Assembly: GCA_023395755.1 (NCBI GenBank) | Contig: JAEWYG010000015.1 | Coordinates: 1 to 5,811, forward strand | Reading direction: 5' to 3' | Source: Actinomycetes bacterium | GTDB lineage: Bacteria; Actinomycetota; Coriobacteriia; Coriobacteriales; Eggerthellaceae | DNA: 5,811 nt | Part shown: in pieces, positions 1 through 5,811 of the stretch | Layout: each line of letters opens with the position of its first letter | How positions within the stretch are numbered: position 1 is the stretch's first letter | Notes under the pieces: model-generated | Databases searched by the model: none | What the model saw: the letters and a program-made list of their open reading frames with translations, nothing else | Told to the model about the DNA's origin: nothing | Position numbers and translations under genes: made by a program

Positions 1-419
1 TCACCCGGTGTTACCGTCGTCAGGAAAAAGAAATAGAACAACGGCACCGCAATAATCTCTACGGCCACCAAAAACAAAAGGTTCGACGTAGCCTTCGCGA
101 GGAAGATAACCGAACGGTCCAATGGCACCAGCAAGATGCCCTCCAGACAACCCTGCTCCTTCTCGTGCGCGAACGCGCGATTCAAACCCAGAAGCGACGT
201 GAACACAATGAGCGCCCAGAGCAAGCCACCGCTCATCTGCAACACATCAAGTTGCGAGGATGTTTGCGCCAGCGCAGCACCGTACACTACCAGCACCAGC
301 AGCGCGTAGATGCCCATGGACGTGAGCATCTCTTTTGTACGAAACTCCTGCTCCAAGTCCTTGCGCAGCAACGTCTTGTACTGCTGGAACGTGGAGGGTT
401 TCTTCAAAGCCACCGTCAT
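1..419 (-). CDS. ccmB: CcmB, heme exporter ABC transporter permease (5' part, runs off the left edge)
   Basis: This is the membrane subunit that pairs with CcmA. The CcmAB ATPase uses ATP to release holo-CcmE from the CcmC:heme complex during cytochrome c maturation. The visible 139 residues start at an ATG one base after the ccmA stop codon and stay open to the window edge. A basic, amphipathic N-terminus (about residues 1-35) is followed by hydrophobic segments near 36-51, 65-80 and 112-134. Between the second and third segments lies the motif NRAFAHEKEQGCLEGILLVP (residues 80-99), which matches the conserved cytoplasmic loop of CcmB as I recall it (R-x-F-x-x-E-x-x-x-G-x-L-E-x-L). CcmB proteins are usually about 220 residues with six membrane segments, so roughly the last third is missing because of the window edge. 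The one-base gap to ccmA suggests translational coupling. Identity is firm; only the C-terminus is unseen. Confidence 0.9.
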   Translation of the reverse strand, partial: MTVALKKPSTFQQYKTLLRKDLEQEFRTKEMLTSMGIYALLVLVVYGAALAQTSSQLDVLQMSGGLLWALIVFTSLLGLNRAFAHEKEQGCLEGILLVPLDRSVIFLAKATSNLLFLVAVEIIAVPLFYFFFLTTVTPG

Positions 420-420
420 G

Positions 421-1134
421 CTACGACACCCCCATGCCCACAGTAGAGCGGTAAAGCGCAGTGAACTCGTCGAAGTCGAGTGCGTCCTTCGCGTCAAACA
501 CGATAGCCTTACCCTTAGCAAGCACAAGCGCGTGCGTGCACATGTCGAAGCCTTTCTGCAGGTCGTGACTTACCATGACGAATGTACGATCGGCCCGCTG
601 GGCTTGAATAAGTTCATCGAATATCTCGACAGCATGCGGGTCAAGACCGGAGTACGGCTCGTCTAAAAACACAACAGCGGGATCGTGCACCAGAGCACGA
701 GCAATGGATAGACGCTGAGTCATACCACGCGAAAACGTACGCACCACGTCGAGGCGACGATGCTTCAGCTCCACAGCCTCAAGAAGCTCCAACACGCGCG
801 CCTCGGGGTTGACCACCCCATAAAGGCGCGCGTAGATAAGCAGATTCTGCTCGGCAGTCAAGTCGGGGTAGAGCATTGCGTTATGCGAGATAAGCCCGAT
901 GTGATCGCGCACCTTATCGGGTTCTTCCTTTATGTCGATACCCATAAGTTTGGCAGACCCGTCCGTAGCGCGCGCCAACGTGGACAACACACGCAAAAAC
1001 GTTGTCTTACCAGCACCGTTCGGCCCGAAGATGGACAGAAACGCCCCCTGCGGCACCTCGATCGAAACCTTATCAACCGCACGGCGATTGCCGAACACCT
1101 TCGAAAGCTTTTTTGTTTCGATCGCAGCGACCAT
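421..1134 (-). CDS. ccmA: CcmA, heme exporter ABC transporter ATP-binding protein
   Basis: This is the ATPase subunit of the CcmAB complex, acting on the cytoplasmic face of the membrane. The 237 residues cover a complete ABC nucleotide-binding domain: Walker A GPNGAGKT at 37-44, Walker B VVFLDEP at 154-160, D-loop SGLD at 162-165 and switch His190 (VSHD). The signature motif reads FSRGMTQRL (134-142), the divergent form common in CcmA in place of LSGGQ. The Q-loop position has His84 in ISHNAMLY instead of Gln, which I also recall in this family. The ATG lies six bases after the ccmF stop, with a weak AAGAGG inside the ccmF end as the likely ribosome binding site. Length is slightly above the E. 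coli protein (about 205 residues). The domain alone would only say ABC ATPase; its place between ccmF and ccmB fixes it as CcmA. Confidence 0.93.
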   Translation of the reverse strand: MVAAIETKKLSKVFGNRRAVDKVSIEVPQGAFLSIFGPNGAGKTTFLRVLSTLARATDGSAKLMGIDIKEEPDKVRDHIGLISHNAMLYPDLTAEQNLLIYARLYGVVNPEARVLELLEAVELKHRRLDVVRTFSRGMTQRLSIARALVHDPAVVFLDEPYSGLDPHAVEIFDELIQAQRADRTFVMVSHDLQKGFDMCTHALVLAKGKAIVFDAKDALDFDEFTALYRSTVGMGVS

Positions 1135-1140
1135 GATAGT

Positions 1141-3426
1141 TTAGGCCTCTTCTTTTACCGGTTCGGCAACCTTTTCGGGTTTGCCGGTCTCTTCTTCAGT
1201 ACCCTCAGCCTTTTTGACCTTCCCGGCACTCTTGACTGCGGTATCGACGGCGTCGTCTAAGCTGCCATCCGGACCATCCCCCAACGCTTTACGCTTGGAA
1301 CCACGGCGGCCAAAGGAGGCCACCGCCGTACCCACCATGAGCAGAGCAAAGCCAACCCACACAAATGTAATCAGCGGGTTTACCCTTACATCCATAGAAA
1401 AGGCGCCATCTTGATTCACTCCCTTGTACACAACAAACAAGTCTTCAGTCGGGAAAGAGATTACCCCTGCGAGCAGCTTTTGTTGCTGCGTGGACTGTAC
1501 CAACTGTACCGCCGGCGACACCGAGCCGACGAACTGCCCATCTTTAAATACATCATAGTTGACCGTGTATACGATGTCGTCACCATTAGACTGTTCTTCA
1601 ACAGAGTTAGACGTGTACTTCAGCGTGTAGTCTTGAATGGTAAAGTCTTCACTAGCCGTATCGGAGGCCTCGTCATACTTTACGTACCCTACCTTCTCGG
1701 TGACGTACATAGACGAACCGATTAAACCCACCAAAATAATAGCCATGGCTAGGTGGGACAAGAAACCACCAAACGTCGAAGCGCGGTTTACCAACATACC
1801 AAACGTGGCGGACAGTGCGTTACCGCCATTCTTCTGCTTGTAGGCACGAATACCGCGACCTAACATGAACAGCGAATTGAAGAACAATAAGCTGGCAACA
1901 AGGAAGCCTACCGCTGCAAGGCCGTTGTAGTACCACGACGGACCCTCATTGGCCAAGCCTTCACCGTTCGTGCCGCCAGCAGCGATCATGGCATCGTAGC
2001 TCGGCACCAAGTAAGTAACGAAGTAGAACATGAGCACAGCGAACAACACGAGTGCAAAGACAGCAGGAATGCGAGCACGCTTCCAGAACTGCTTACCCTC
2101 AGTCTTACCCCAAGACAGCAGCGGACACACCACCAAGATAAGCAGGTACACCACACCCAGCGGGCGAGCAATGGCATTGTAGGTGCCGGCCGAAAGCGAC
2201 TGACCGCCGAACGGCATCCAGGTTGGCAGCGCCGAGGAGATGGTCATATATGCCAACAGGAACGTAAACACGATCATGATGACGTTGTTGAAGTAGTAGG
2301 CAGCATCCTTGGAGAGCATATTATCTACGTCGTCGGTGCCGTTCTTGGCCGGCCCGAACGATTTCCAACGCACGATAAGACCCACAATTCCGGCAAGCAC
2401 CGACAGGCCGATAAGCGAGCCAAACAACGCCAGCGACACCATGTCACCTTCGAACGCATGCACAGACTGCACGATACCCGAACGCGCAATAAACGTACCC
2501 ACAATAACAAATGCAAACGTCAAGCAGGCACACATAACACTCCAGCGCTTAAACGCCCCGCGCTGACGATACACGGTGAAACTGTGAATGAGCGCAACAC
2601 CAACGAGCCACGACAACAAACTCGCGTTCTCAACAGGATCCCAACCCCAGTATCCGCACCAACCCAAAACCACGTAAGCCCATACAGCACCCAAGCCAAT
2701 ACCAATGCCCAGCATGAACCAAGAAAACAGCGCGTAGCGCTGCGCACGAACAACCCACACCTTAGAAGAGTCGTTCACAATAAGCGCGCCAATGGCGTAG
2801 GCAAAGGGAATAGTTAAGCCCGCATAGCCCACGAACAAGAGCGGCGGATGCACAGCCATAGCCCAATGCTCCAACAGCGCATTCAAGCCCCATGCCATAG
2901 CCTCACCACGCAGATTACCTGCACCATCAAAGTATTTGGCAGGCATTGCAGTAAACGGCATATTGTTCTCAGAGAATAGGGTAACGCCCACGAAAGCAAT
3001 CAACACAATCTGGGACACCAATAGCGCCATGGCATCAAGCTTTTGCAAGCGCTTCATGTTGCGAATAGCCACGACCGAGTTGAACACGGCCAACAGCCAA
3101 CCCCAAAACAGCAGCGAACCCTCACGACCGGCCCAAAGACCCGATAGTTTATAAAGCCATGCTATGTCACTTGACGAGTCGGAGTGATAACGCACCACAT
3201 ATTCAATAGAGGTATTGCCCGTCATGAAGCAATATACCAATACACCGCAGCACGCCGTGAGCGCTACTGCCGAAACGATGGTGGCAATATGACCACCCCA
3301 CGTAAGTGTCTCGCCAATACCGCCCTCTCCTTTTCGCCGAAGAAGGGCGCCAACAACTAGGCACACAATGGACACGGCAACAGCTGCAAACGATATCAGC
3401 ACGCCGATCAAGCCGAACATTCCCAT
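1141..3426 (-). CDS. ccmF: CcmF, heme lyase core subunit of cytochrome c maturation
   Basis: CcmF is an integral membrane protein of the HCP (heme handling) family that takes heme from CcmE and joins it to CxxCH cysteines of apocytochromes outside the membrane. From the ATG at 3426 the product is 761 residues. The tryptophan-rich WWD motif GWCGYWGWDPVENASLLSW is at about 255-273. Conserved histidines that fit the known heme ligands are His193 (VHPPLLFVGY), His323 (QSVHAFEGD) and His558 (FLSHLAMA). About 14 hydrophobic segments are visible. Between about 575 and 685 lies a soluble domain, followed by a last membrane segment. The final 55 residues are a Lys/Glu/Ala-rich charged tail, and with it the protein exceeds the usual 640-660 residues. 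The start was chosen because GGAAGGAAA lies about eight bases upstream; a GTG at 3462 would place that site inside the gene. It follows ccmE by 68 bases. Confidence 0.94.
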   Translation of the reverse strand: MGMFGLIGVLISFAAVAVSIVCLVVGALLRRKGEGGIGETLTWGGHIATIVSAVALTACCGVLVYCFMTGNTSIEYVVRYHSDSSSDIAWLYKLSGLWAGREGSLLFWGWLLAVFNSVVAIRNMKRLQKLDAMALLVSQIVLIAFVGVTLFSENNMPFTAMPAKYFDGAGNLRGEAMAWGLNALLEHWAMAVHPPLLFVGYAGLTIPFAYAIGALIVNDSSKVWVVRAQRYALFSWFMLGIGIGLGAVWAYVVLGWCGYWGWDPVENASLLSWLVGVALIHSFTVYRQRGAFKRWSVMCACLTFAFVIVGTFIARSGIVQSVHAFEGDMVSLALFGSLIGLSVLAGIVGLIVRWKSFGPAKNGTDDVDNMLSKDAAYYFNNVIMIVFTFLLAYMTISSALPTWMPFGGQSLSAGTYNAIARPLGVVYLLILVVCPLLSWGKTEGKQFWKRARIPAVFALVLFAVLMFYFVTYLVPSYDAMIAAGGTNGEGLANEGPSWYYNGLAAVGFLVASLLFFNSLFMLGRGIRAYKQKNGGNALSATFGMLVNRASTFGGFLSHLAMAIILVGLIGSSMYVTEKVGYVKYDEASDTASEDFTIQDYTLKYTSNSVEEQSNGDDIVYTVNYDVFKDGQFVGSVSPAVQLVQSTQQQKLLAGVISFPTEDLFVVYKGVNQDGAFSMDVRVNPLITFVWVGFALLMVGTAVASFGRRGSKRKALGDGPDGSLDDAVDTAVKSAGKVKKAEGTEEETGKPEKVAEPVKEEA

Positions 3427-3432
3427 AGGTTG

Positions 3433-3441
3433 TTTCCTTCC
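3433..3441 (-). promoter_or_regulatory. Ribosome binding site of ccmF that decides its start
   Basis: GGAAGGAAA on the minus strand is centred about eight to ten bases before the ATG at 3426. It supports that ATG over an in-frame GTG at 3462 and over a second ATG at 3420, which would be about 14 bases away. Confidence 0.65.
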
Positions 3442-3494
3442 AAAACGGCTGCGCCCCTGCACGGCCGCTAATTTATCCGAATACCGTCAGAACC

Positions 3495-4160
3495 TTAAGC
3501 CTCAAGCGCAACGTCGGTGGCATGGAATTTACCATCCGCGTTTAGAGAACCAGTCAACACGAGCGACGAAGCATCCTTCACTTCTTCAGATAAGGCATCG
3601 CTGTACACTACCGCCAGTTCAGTAGCGCCATCCGCATCAAGGATTACAAAGCGATCACCCTGCCCCGCTGCTGCTAACGTACCAGCTTTTACGGTACCAG
3701 CAATCTTCACCGGTTTATCCATAACGCTGTCGCCATAGCCAATCAGTTGCGCAACGCCCAATGCGTTAGTGGCATTCTCGTACTTCGACGGACACTTGGT
3801 AACCAACTCGCTGGCACGCAGCACCCCATCGCTTCCCATCTTTCCCGTGCAGATAGCCGTCACGTCGTTACCAAACGTAGCCGCCACACCGCCCTCGTAG
3901 CTTACCCGCACGATCTGCGACGGATCACCGTTCGGGTCTAAGATGTCGAACGTTAGTACATTACCCTCAGTCTTGAACGAATTCTCCACCACGTTGCCCG
4001 ACACTTGTATCTTCTGATCAACGTATTGGCCAGTAGCGACATCTGCTATAGTCACCGATTTCGCGGACGTACTGCCACCGACCACTGCCAATATCACCAC
4101 CAACACGATAACAATAATGCCGGTAACAACAACCATGCGTCGTTTGGTTTTTGTGTTCAA
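3495..4160 (-). CDS. ccmE: CcmE heme chaperone, Cys-type (CxxxY) with a duplicated OB-fold
   Basis: CcmE is a membrane-anchored chaperone that binds heme covalently outside the membrane and passes it to CcmF. The 221 residues start with a basic stretch (KTKRR) and one membrane segment at about 9-28. A first OB-fold domain spans about 32-128 and ends in KCPSKYENA, so the heme-binding position is Cys123 with Tyr127 (CxxxY) instead of the usual HxxxY. A second domain spans about 135-221 and repeats the first at an offset of 98-100 residues: VSGNV (53-57) with IAGTV (153-157), RVSYEG (85-90) with AVVYSD (183-188), and CTGKMGSDGVLRASEL (104-119) with LTGSLNADGKFHATDV (202-217). The protein ends just where a second heme motif would begin. 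Ordinary CcmE has about 130-160 residues and one such domain. The TTG start is favoured by its ribosome binding site. It is the first gene of the ccm run in the window. Confidence 0.88.
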   Translation of the reverse strand: MNTKTKRRMVVVTGIIVIVLVVILAVVGGSTSAKSVTIADVATGQYVDQKIQVSGNVVENSFKTEGNVLTFDILDPNGDPSQIVRVSYEGGVAATFGNDVTAICTGKMGSDGVLRASELVTKCPSKYENATNALGVAQLIGYGDSVMDKPVKIAGTVKAGTLAAAGQGDRFVILDADGATELAVVYSDALSEEVKDASSLVLTGSLNADGKFHATDVALEA

Positions 4161-4166
4161 TCTCTG

Positions 4167-4172
4167 CTCCTC
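4167..4172 (-). promoter_or_regulatory. Ribosome binding site supporting a TTG start for ccmE
   Basis: GAGGAG on the minus strand lies six bases before the TTG at 4160. The next in-frame ATG at 4136 has only AC-rich sequence upstream and would remove the basic residues before the membrane segment, so the TTG is the better start. Confidence 0.7.
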
Positions 4173-4217
4173 TTCTTAGAAACCCCGCGAACATTCTCAC
4201 GTACCCCAAAGTTCCGG

Positions 4218-4349
4218 AGAACGGAGACGCAACGAATTCAAAGATTCACCACGTACCGATTCCCTTATGTGCGACCTCAAAACGGGGTCGTACTCAGTCG
4301 GGCGTTGCCGCGAGGTGCAATTCCTTACACCCAGACAAAGCTCCGTTCT
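4218..4349 (-). ncRNA. Candidate structured leader RNA upstream of ccmE
   Basis: Between the terminator after the cytochrome gene and ccmE there are about 200 bases with no gene. On the minus strand AGAACGGAG (4349-4341) can pair perfectly with CTCCGTTCT (4226-4218), closing a 114-base interior. Inside are a seven-pair hairpin with a GGAA (GNRA-type) tetraloop (4314-4331), a short GGC-AAC-GCC hairpin (about 4300-4308) and CGACC/GGTCG with a nine-base loop (4272-4290). The 3' end of the closing helix lies 57 bases before the ccmE start. The layout, a long-range helix enclosing several hairpins, is that of a structured 5' leader. I recognise no known riboswitch class and no convincing sigma-70 promoter in this stretch. 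The pairing was found by eye and could be chance. Confidence 0.3.
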
Positions 4350-4362
4350 TCGACTCTTTGTA

Positions 4363-4408
4363 AAGAGAGCCCGCCCGAGCGTCTAGCACTCGGCACGGGC
4401 TCCCTCTT
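4363..4408 (-). terminator. Intrinsic-type terminator after the pentaheme cytochrome gene
   Basis: About 50 bases downstream of the cytochrome stop codon, a GC-rich hairpin is built from three stacked helices: AAGAG/CTCTT, AGCCCG/CGGGCT and CCGAG/CTCGG, with small bulges and a nine-base loop. On the minus strand it ends in CTCTTTACAAAG, so the U-tract is short. A small second hairpin, CTCTTT-gt-AAAGAG (4354-4367), overlaps its 3' foot. It probably separates the cytochrome transcript from the ccm operon, fully or in part. Confidence 0.6.
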
Positions 4409-4457
4409 CGGTTATGCAGTTCGCGTACCTTCGTAGGCGCGCTCGCTTAGATACCGG

Positions 4458-5153
4458 CTAAGCAGCAAGCTTATTAGCCTCCGCAGCCGTCAACCAGCCC
4501 TCAGGCACATAGGCTTCACTGTGACACTGCGTGCAGGCATTCACCGATGCACGGTGAGCCTTATGGCAGTTGCTGCAGGTCTGCTCGCCATGCTGGGCGA
4601 CATGCGGGTTGTACTTGCCCTTGTCCGCGGTTGCTTTAATCAGATCGTCGCGGGTCAAGTTGTGGCAAGATGCGTTCAGGCAGAACTCGTCAGCCTCAAC
4701 ACCGCGCGCCTCAACCAACTGCTCTAAATCACGCTCTTCCAGCGGGCTGTAATAGTTGCCCGAAACCCAGGCAATACCCTCGGACACCTGCTCCCCGATA
4801 GTCGGGACGTGACAGCTCATGCAGGTTTTGTCCTGCACACGGTGCGTGGCCGCCATCATGCTGCTGGCGTTCTCCACCTCGTTGCCCCACTTGTCCACGG
4901 CTGCCTGGCCCGGCTCCGCCTCATACGTAGGCAGATAAGGGTCCATCGGCGTGTGGCAAATAGCGTTGCAGAAGCTCGGCTGCTCATGCCAAACCCAGAA
5001 GCCGGCACCGGCTGCAATCAGGACAACTGCAACAACTCCTACAACGATAGGCCACTTCTTCCCCTTCTTCTTTGGGGCGGCCTCCTTGGTTGCGGAGTCT
5101 TCGGTTACGGTTGCCTCGGTAGCGGCTTCCACTTTGGTTTCCTCTTCGCTCAT
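4458..5153 (-). CDS. Membrane-anchored NapC/NirT-type multiheme cytochrome c with five heme motifs
   Basis: This is a likely quinol-oxidising electron-transfer cytochrome of the NapC/NirT/NrfH group. The 231 residues start with a charged, Glu/Thr/Lys-rich cytoplasmic part (1-33), then one membrane anchor (about 34-55), then a heme domain outside the membrane. Heme motifs are C62-NAI-C66-H67 (CX3CH), C111-MS-C114-H115, C158-LNAS-C163-H164 (CX4CH), C193-SN-C196-H197 and C207-TQ-C210-H211. The first and third have non-standard spacing, confirmed by reading the codons. HTPM after heme 1 recalls the CxxCHxM site of NrfH, where Met is a ligand. An acidic insert (about 78-100) and THRVQDKTCMSCHVP resemble NapC/NirT. 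His56, 104, 184, 188 and 200 are further possible ligands. NrfH and NapC normally have four hemes and about 150-200 residues. The gene follows nrfA at 300 bases, so it may feed NrfA, but it could serve another reductase. Confidence 0.85.
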   Translation of the reverse strand: MSEEETKVEAATEATVTEDSATKEAAPKKKGKKWPIVVGVVAVVLIAAGAGFWVWHEQPSFCNAICHTPMDPYLPTYEAEPGQAAVDKWGNEVENASSMMAATHRVQDKTCMSCHVPTIGEQVSEGIAWVSGNYYSPLEERDLEQLVEARGVEADEFCLNASCHNLTRDDLIKATADKGKYNPHVAQHGEQTCSNCHKAHRASVNACTQCHSEAYVPEGWLTAAEANKLAA

Positions 5154-5162
5154 GCTCCATAA

Positions 5163-5168
5163 CCTCCT
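5163..5168 (-). promoter_or_regulatory. Strong ribosome binding site of the cytochrome gene
   Basis: AAAGGAGG on the minus strand, nine bases before the ATG at 5153, is close to a full match to the 16S rRNA 3' end. It confirms the start that gives the long charged N-terminus, since no later in-frame ATG precedes the membrane anchor. Confidence 0.75.
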
Positions 5169-5238
5169 TTCTTTATCTATCGCTTGCTTGCGTTCCCGTT
5201 GCTTCGTGAGGCTAACGCTTCACTTCGGCAACACAAGC

Positions 5239-5266
5239 ACTTTACCACAAGCATACTAGCTTTCAA
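5239..5266 (-). promoter_or_regulatory. Candidate sigma-70-type promoter for the cytochrome gene
   Basis: On the minus strand TTGAAA (5266-5261) and TAAAGT (5244-5239) are separated by 16 bases, and the -10 is preceded by TGG, giving an extended -10 element. It would leave a leader of about 80 bases before the ATG. TCAATTGA (5263-5270), a perfect palindrome, overlaps the -35 and could be an operator, but I can name no regulator. The match is by eye and has no other support. Confidence 0.35.
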
Positions 5267-5291
5267 TTGACGAAACGCCTATCACCCATTT

Positions 5292-5323
5292 GGGGGGAAT
5301 TCGCCCGTTTTACCCCCTTTTTT
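5292..5323 (+). terminator. Weak terminator-like G-run/C-run plus T6 on the plus strand
   Basis: On the plus strand GGGGG (from 5292) can pair with CCCCC (5313-5317) across a loop of about 15 bases, and six T follow directly. This has the form of an intrinsic terminator facing right, toward nrfA, against the direction of all genes here. The stem is only five to six pairs and the loop is large, so it may be coincidence or may block antisense transcription. The rest of the 5154-5453 gap holds AT-rich sequence, including the palindrome TTTTGCAAAA (5341-5350). Confidence 0.2.
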
Positions 5324-5381
5324 CGTGTGATATGGCCTTCTTTTGCAAAAAATAAAGATTACGGAGTTGTAAGGCCCAAAA

Positions 5382-5414
5382 CGTAGAGGAAAGGTTGTAA
5401 ATCTTCCCTCTACG
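5382..5414 (-). terminator. Long hairpin downstream of nrfA, probable terminator or mRNA-stabilising structure
   Basis: The arms CGTAGAGG and CCTCTACG pair over eight bases. After one A-C mismatch, six more pairs (including one G-U) follow, and the loop is only three bases. The structure begins about 40 bases after the nrfA stop. On the minus strand it is followed by TTTT and then GGGCC, so the U-tract is short. It could end nrfA transcription or protect the mRNA 3' end while allowing read-through to the cytochrome gene. Confidence 0.5.
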
Positions 5415-5453
5415 CCGATAGGCAAACGTCGGAGAGAGCGTCACTGGCTTGAG

Positions 5454-5811
5454 CTAAGCTAGCAAAGCCAGCGCTTCATTAGCAGCTGCCTCAGCCTTGT
5501 CAAGCACGTCCATCGTCAGCGTGGGGTTATGTGCACCCTCACTGTTTTCAACCATTACAAAATCCCAATAGAACTGAGCATTGCGCTGAAGCTTCTGTAC
5601 GGCAGCAAGCTCGGCTGTTGCGGTACCCGGGGTTCCTGCTTCCTTCTGCGCCTTGAGCTGACTGATCTCGTCGGCATATTTCGCGGCAATCTTTTTGGTC
5701 ATGTCTTCGATTTTTACGCTGATGCTATTAACACGATCTTCCTCTTTTGATTGCCAGTCGGAAACCTGTTTTTTCAAATCAGCATGGCAGCTGTTGCAGT
5801 TATTCTTCAGC
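5454..5811 (-). CDS. nrfA: NrfA, ammonia-forming cytochrome c nitrite reductase (C-terminal part, runs off the right edge)
   Basis: NrfA is an exported pentaheme enzyme that reduces nitrite to ammonium with six electrons. The window shows its last 118 residues. The reading frame continues to the edge past an internal TTG at 5777 and encodes NNCNSCHADL, a CxxCH site that by position is the fifth and last heme. A long charged helical stretch follows, then NAQFYWDFVMVENSEGAHNP, which matches the conserved NrfA C-terminal signature (AQ-x-x-WD, then a His before N-P or A-P that aligns with a conserved histidine, probably a heme ligand). The distance from the last heme to the C-terminus, about 110 residues, matches E. 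coli NrfA as I remember it. The catalytic CxxCK heme and the signal peptide lie outside the window. Whether an NrfH partner gene lies further upstream cannot be seen. Confidence 0.87.
   Translation of the reverse strand, partial: LKNNCNSCHADLKKQVSDWQSKEEDRVNSISVKIEDMTKKIAAKYADEISQLKAQKEAGTPGTATAELAAVQKLQRNAQFYWDFVMVENSEGAHNPTLTMDVLDKAEAAANEALALLA

Noticed and set aside
670..735. CcmA FSRGM signature and His in the Q-loop as signs of an inactive ATPase
   Set aside because: Walker A, Walker B, D-loop and switch His are intact, and these deviations are familiar in the CcmA family.
2309..2817. Long open frames on the plus strand opposite ccmF
   Set aside because: They are antisense shadows of a strongly conserved gene, have no ribosome binding sites and give no recognisable protein.
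3427..3462. Upstream GTG start for ccmF adding 12 residues
   Set aside because: It lacks a ribosome binding site, and it would bury the good GGAAGGAAA site that precedes the ATG at 3426.
3445..3470. GC-rich inverted repeat in the ccmE-ccmF gap (CGGCTG with CACGGCCG)
   Set aside because: It is short, has a two-base bulge and no U-tract, and it sits inside a closely packed operon, so termination is unlikely.
4134..4136. ATG at codon 9 of ccmE as the real start
   Set aside because: No purine-rich site precedes it, while GAGGAG stands six bases before the TTG, and the basic N-terminus fits CcmE.
4235..4275. Resemblance to a cobalamin riboswitch core (ATAAGGGAATCGG followed by GGTGAATC on the minus strand)
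   Set aside because: The expected P4 pairing is missing, and no B12 box (like AGCCNGGAGACCTGCC) occurs before ccmE, which starts too close downstream. The match is probably chance.
4161..4457. tRNA or small RNA gene in the gap before ccmE
   Set aside because: No T-loop motif, acceptor stem pair or CCA end was found on either strand.

Overview
The window is a respiratory and cytochrome c maturation locus with every gene on the minus strand, so it is transcribed from high to low coordinates. In that order it holds the 3' end of nrfA (multiheme nitrite reductase), a membrane-anchored NapC/NirT-type cytochrome with five heme motifs, and the cytochrome c maturation (System I) genes ccmE, ccmF, ccmA and the 5' part of ccmB. 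Multiheme cytochromes with this acidic insert, a ccmEFAB order, intermediate GC content and strong AGGAGG-type ribosome binding sites suggest an anaerobic actinobacterium of the class Coriobacteriia (Eggerthellaceae-like). This assignment rests on remembered family resemblance and not on a database search.

Region 5811-5154: the last 118 residues of NrfA include the fifth heme site. A long hairpin follows about 40 bases past the stop codon, then a gene-free stretch of 300 bases with a candidate extended -10 promoter and a strong ribosome binding site for the cytochrome gene. Region 5153-4161: the 231-residue cytochrome has one membrane anchor and five heme sites, two of them with unusual spacing (CX3CH and CX4CH). 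A GC-rich hairpin terminator follows. About 200 bases then lead into ccmE and contain several nested inverted repeats that could fold as a leader RNA. Region 4160-1: ccmE, ccmF, ccmA and ccmB run closely packed, with gaps of 68, 6 and 1 bases, and form one operon that continues past the left edge.

The genes form a functional set. NrfA reduces nitrite to ammonium and carries several covalent hemes. The membrane cytochrome is a plausible quinol-side electron donor. The Ccm proteins attach heme to both. CcmAB is the ABC transporter module that releases heme-loaded CcmE, CcmE is the heme chaperone, and CcmF is the core of the heme ligase.

The most notable points are in CcmE and the cytochrome. 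CcmE has CPSKY (CxxxY) where most bacteria have HxxxY, which marks the variant System I known from archaea and some anaerobic bacteria. It is also about 221 residues long because the OB-fold appears duplicated, with a second copy that lacks the heme-binding residue. The cytochrome combines two non-canonical heme sites with an extra heme compared with ordinary four-heme NrfH/NapC proteins. No CRISPR array, tRNA, rRNA, insertion sequence or sign of recent transfer was seen.
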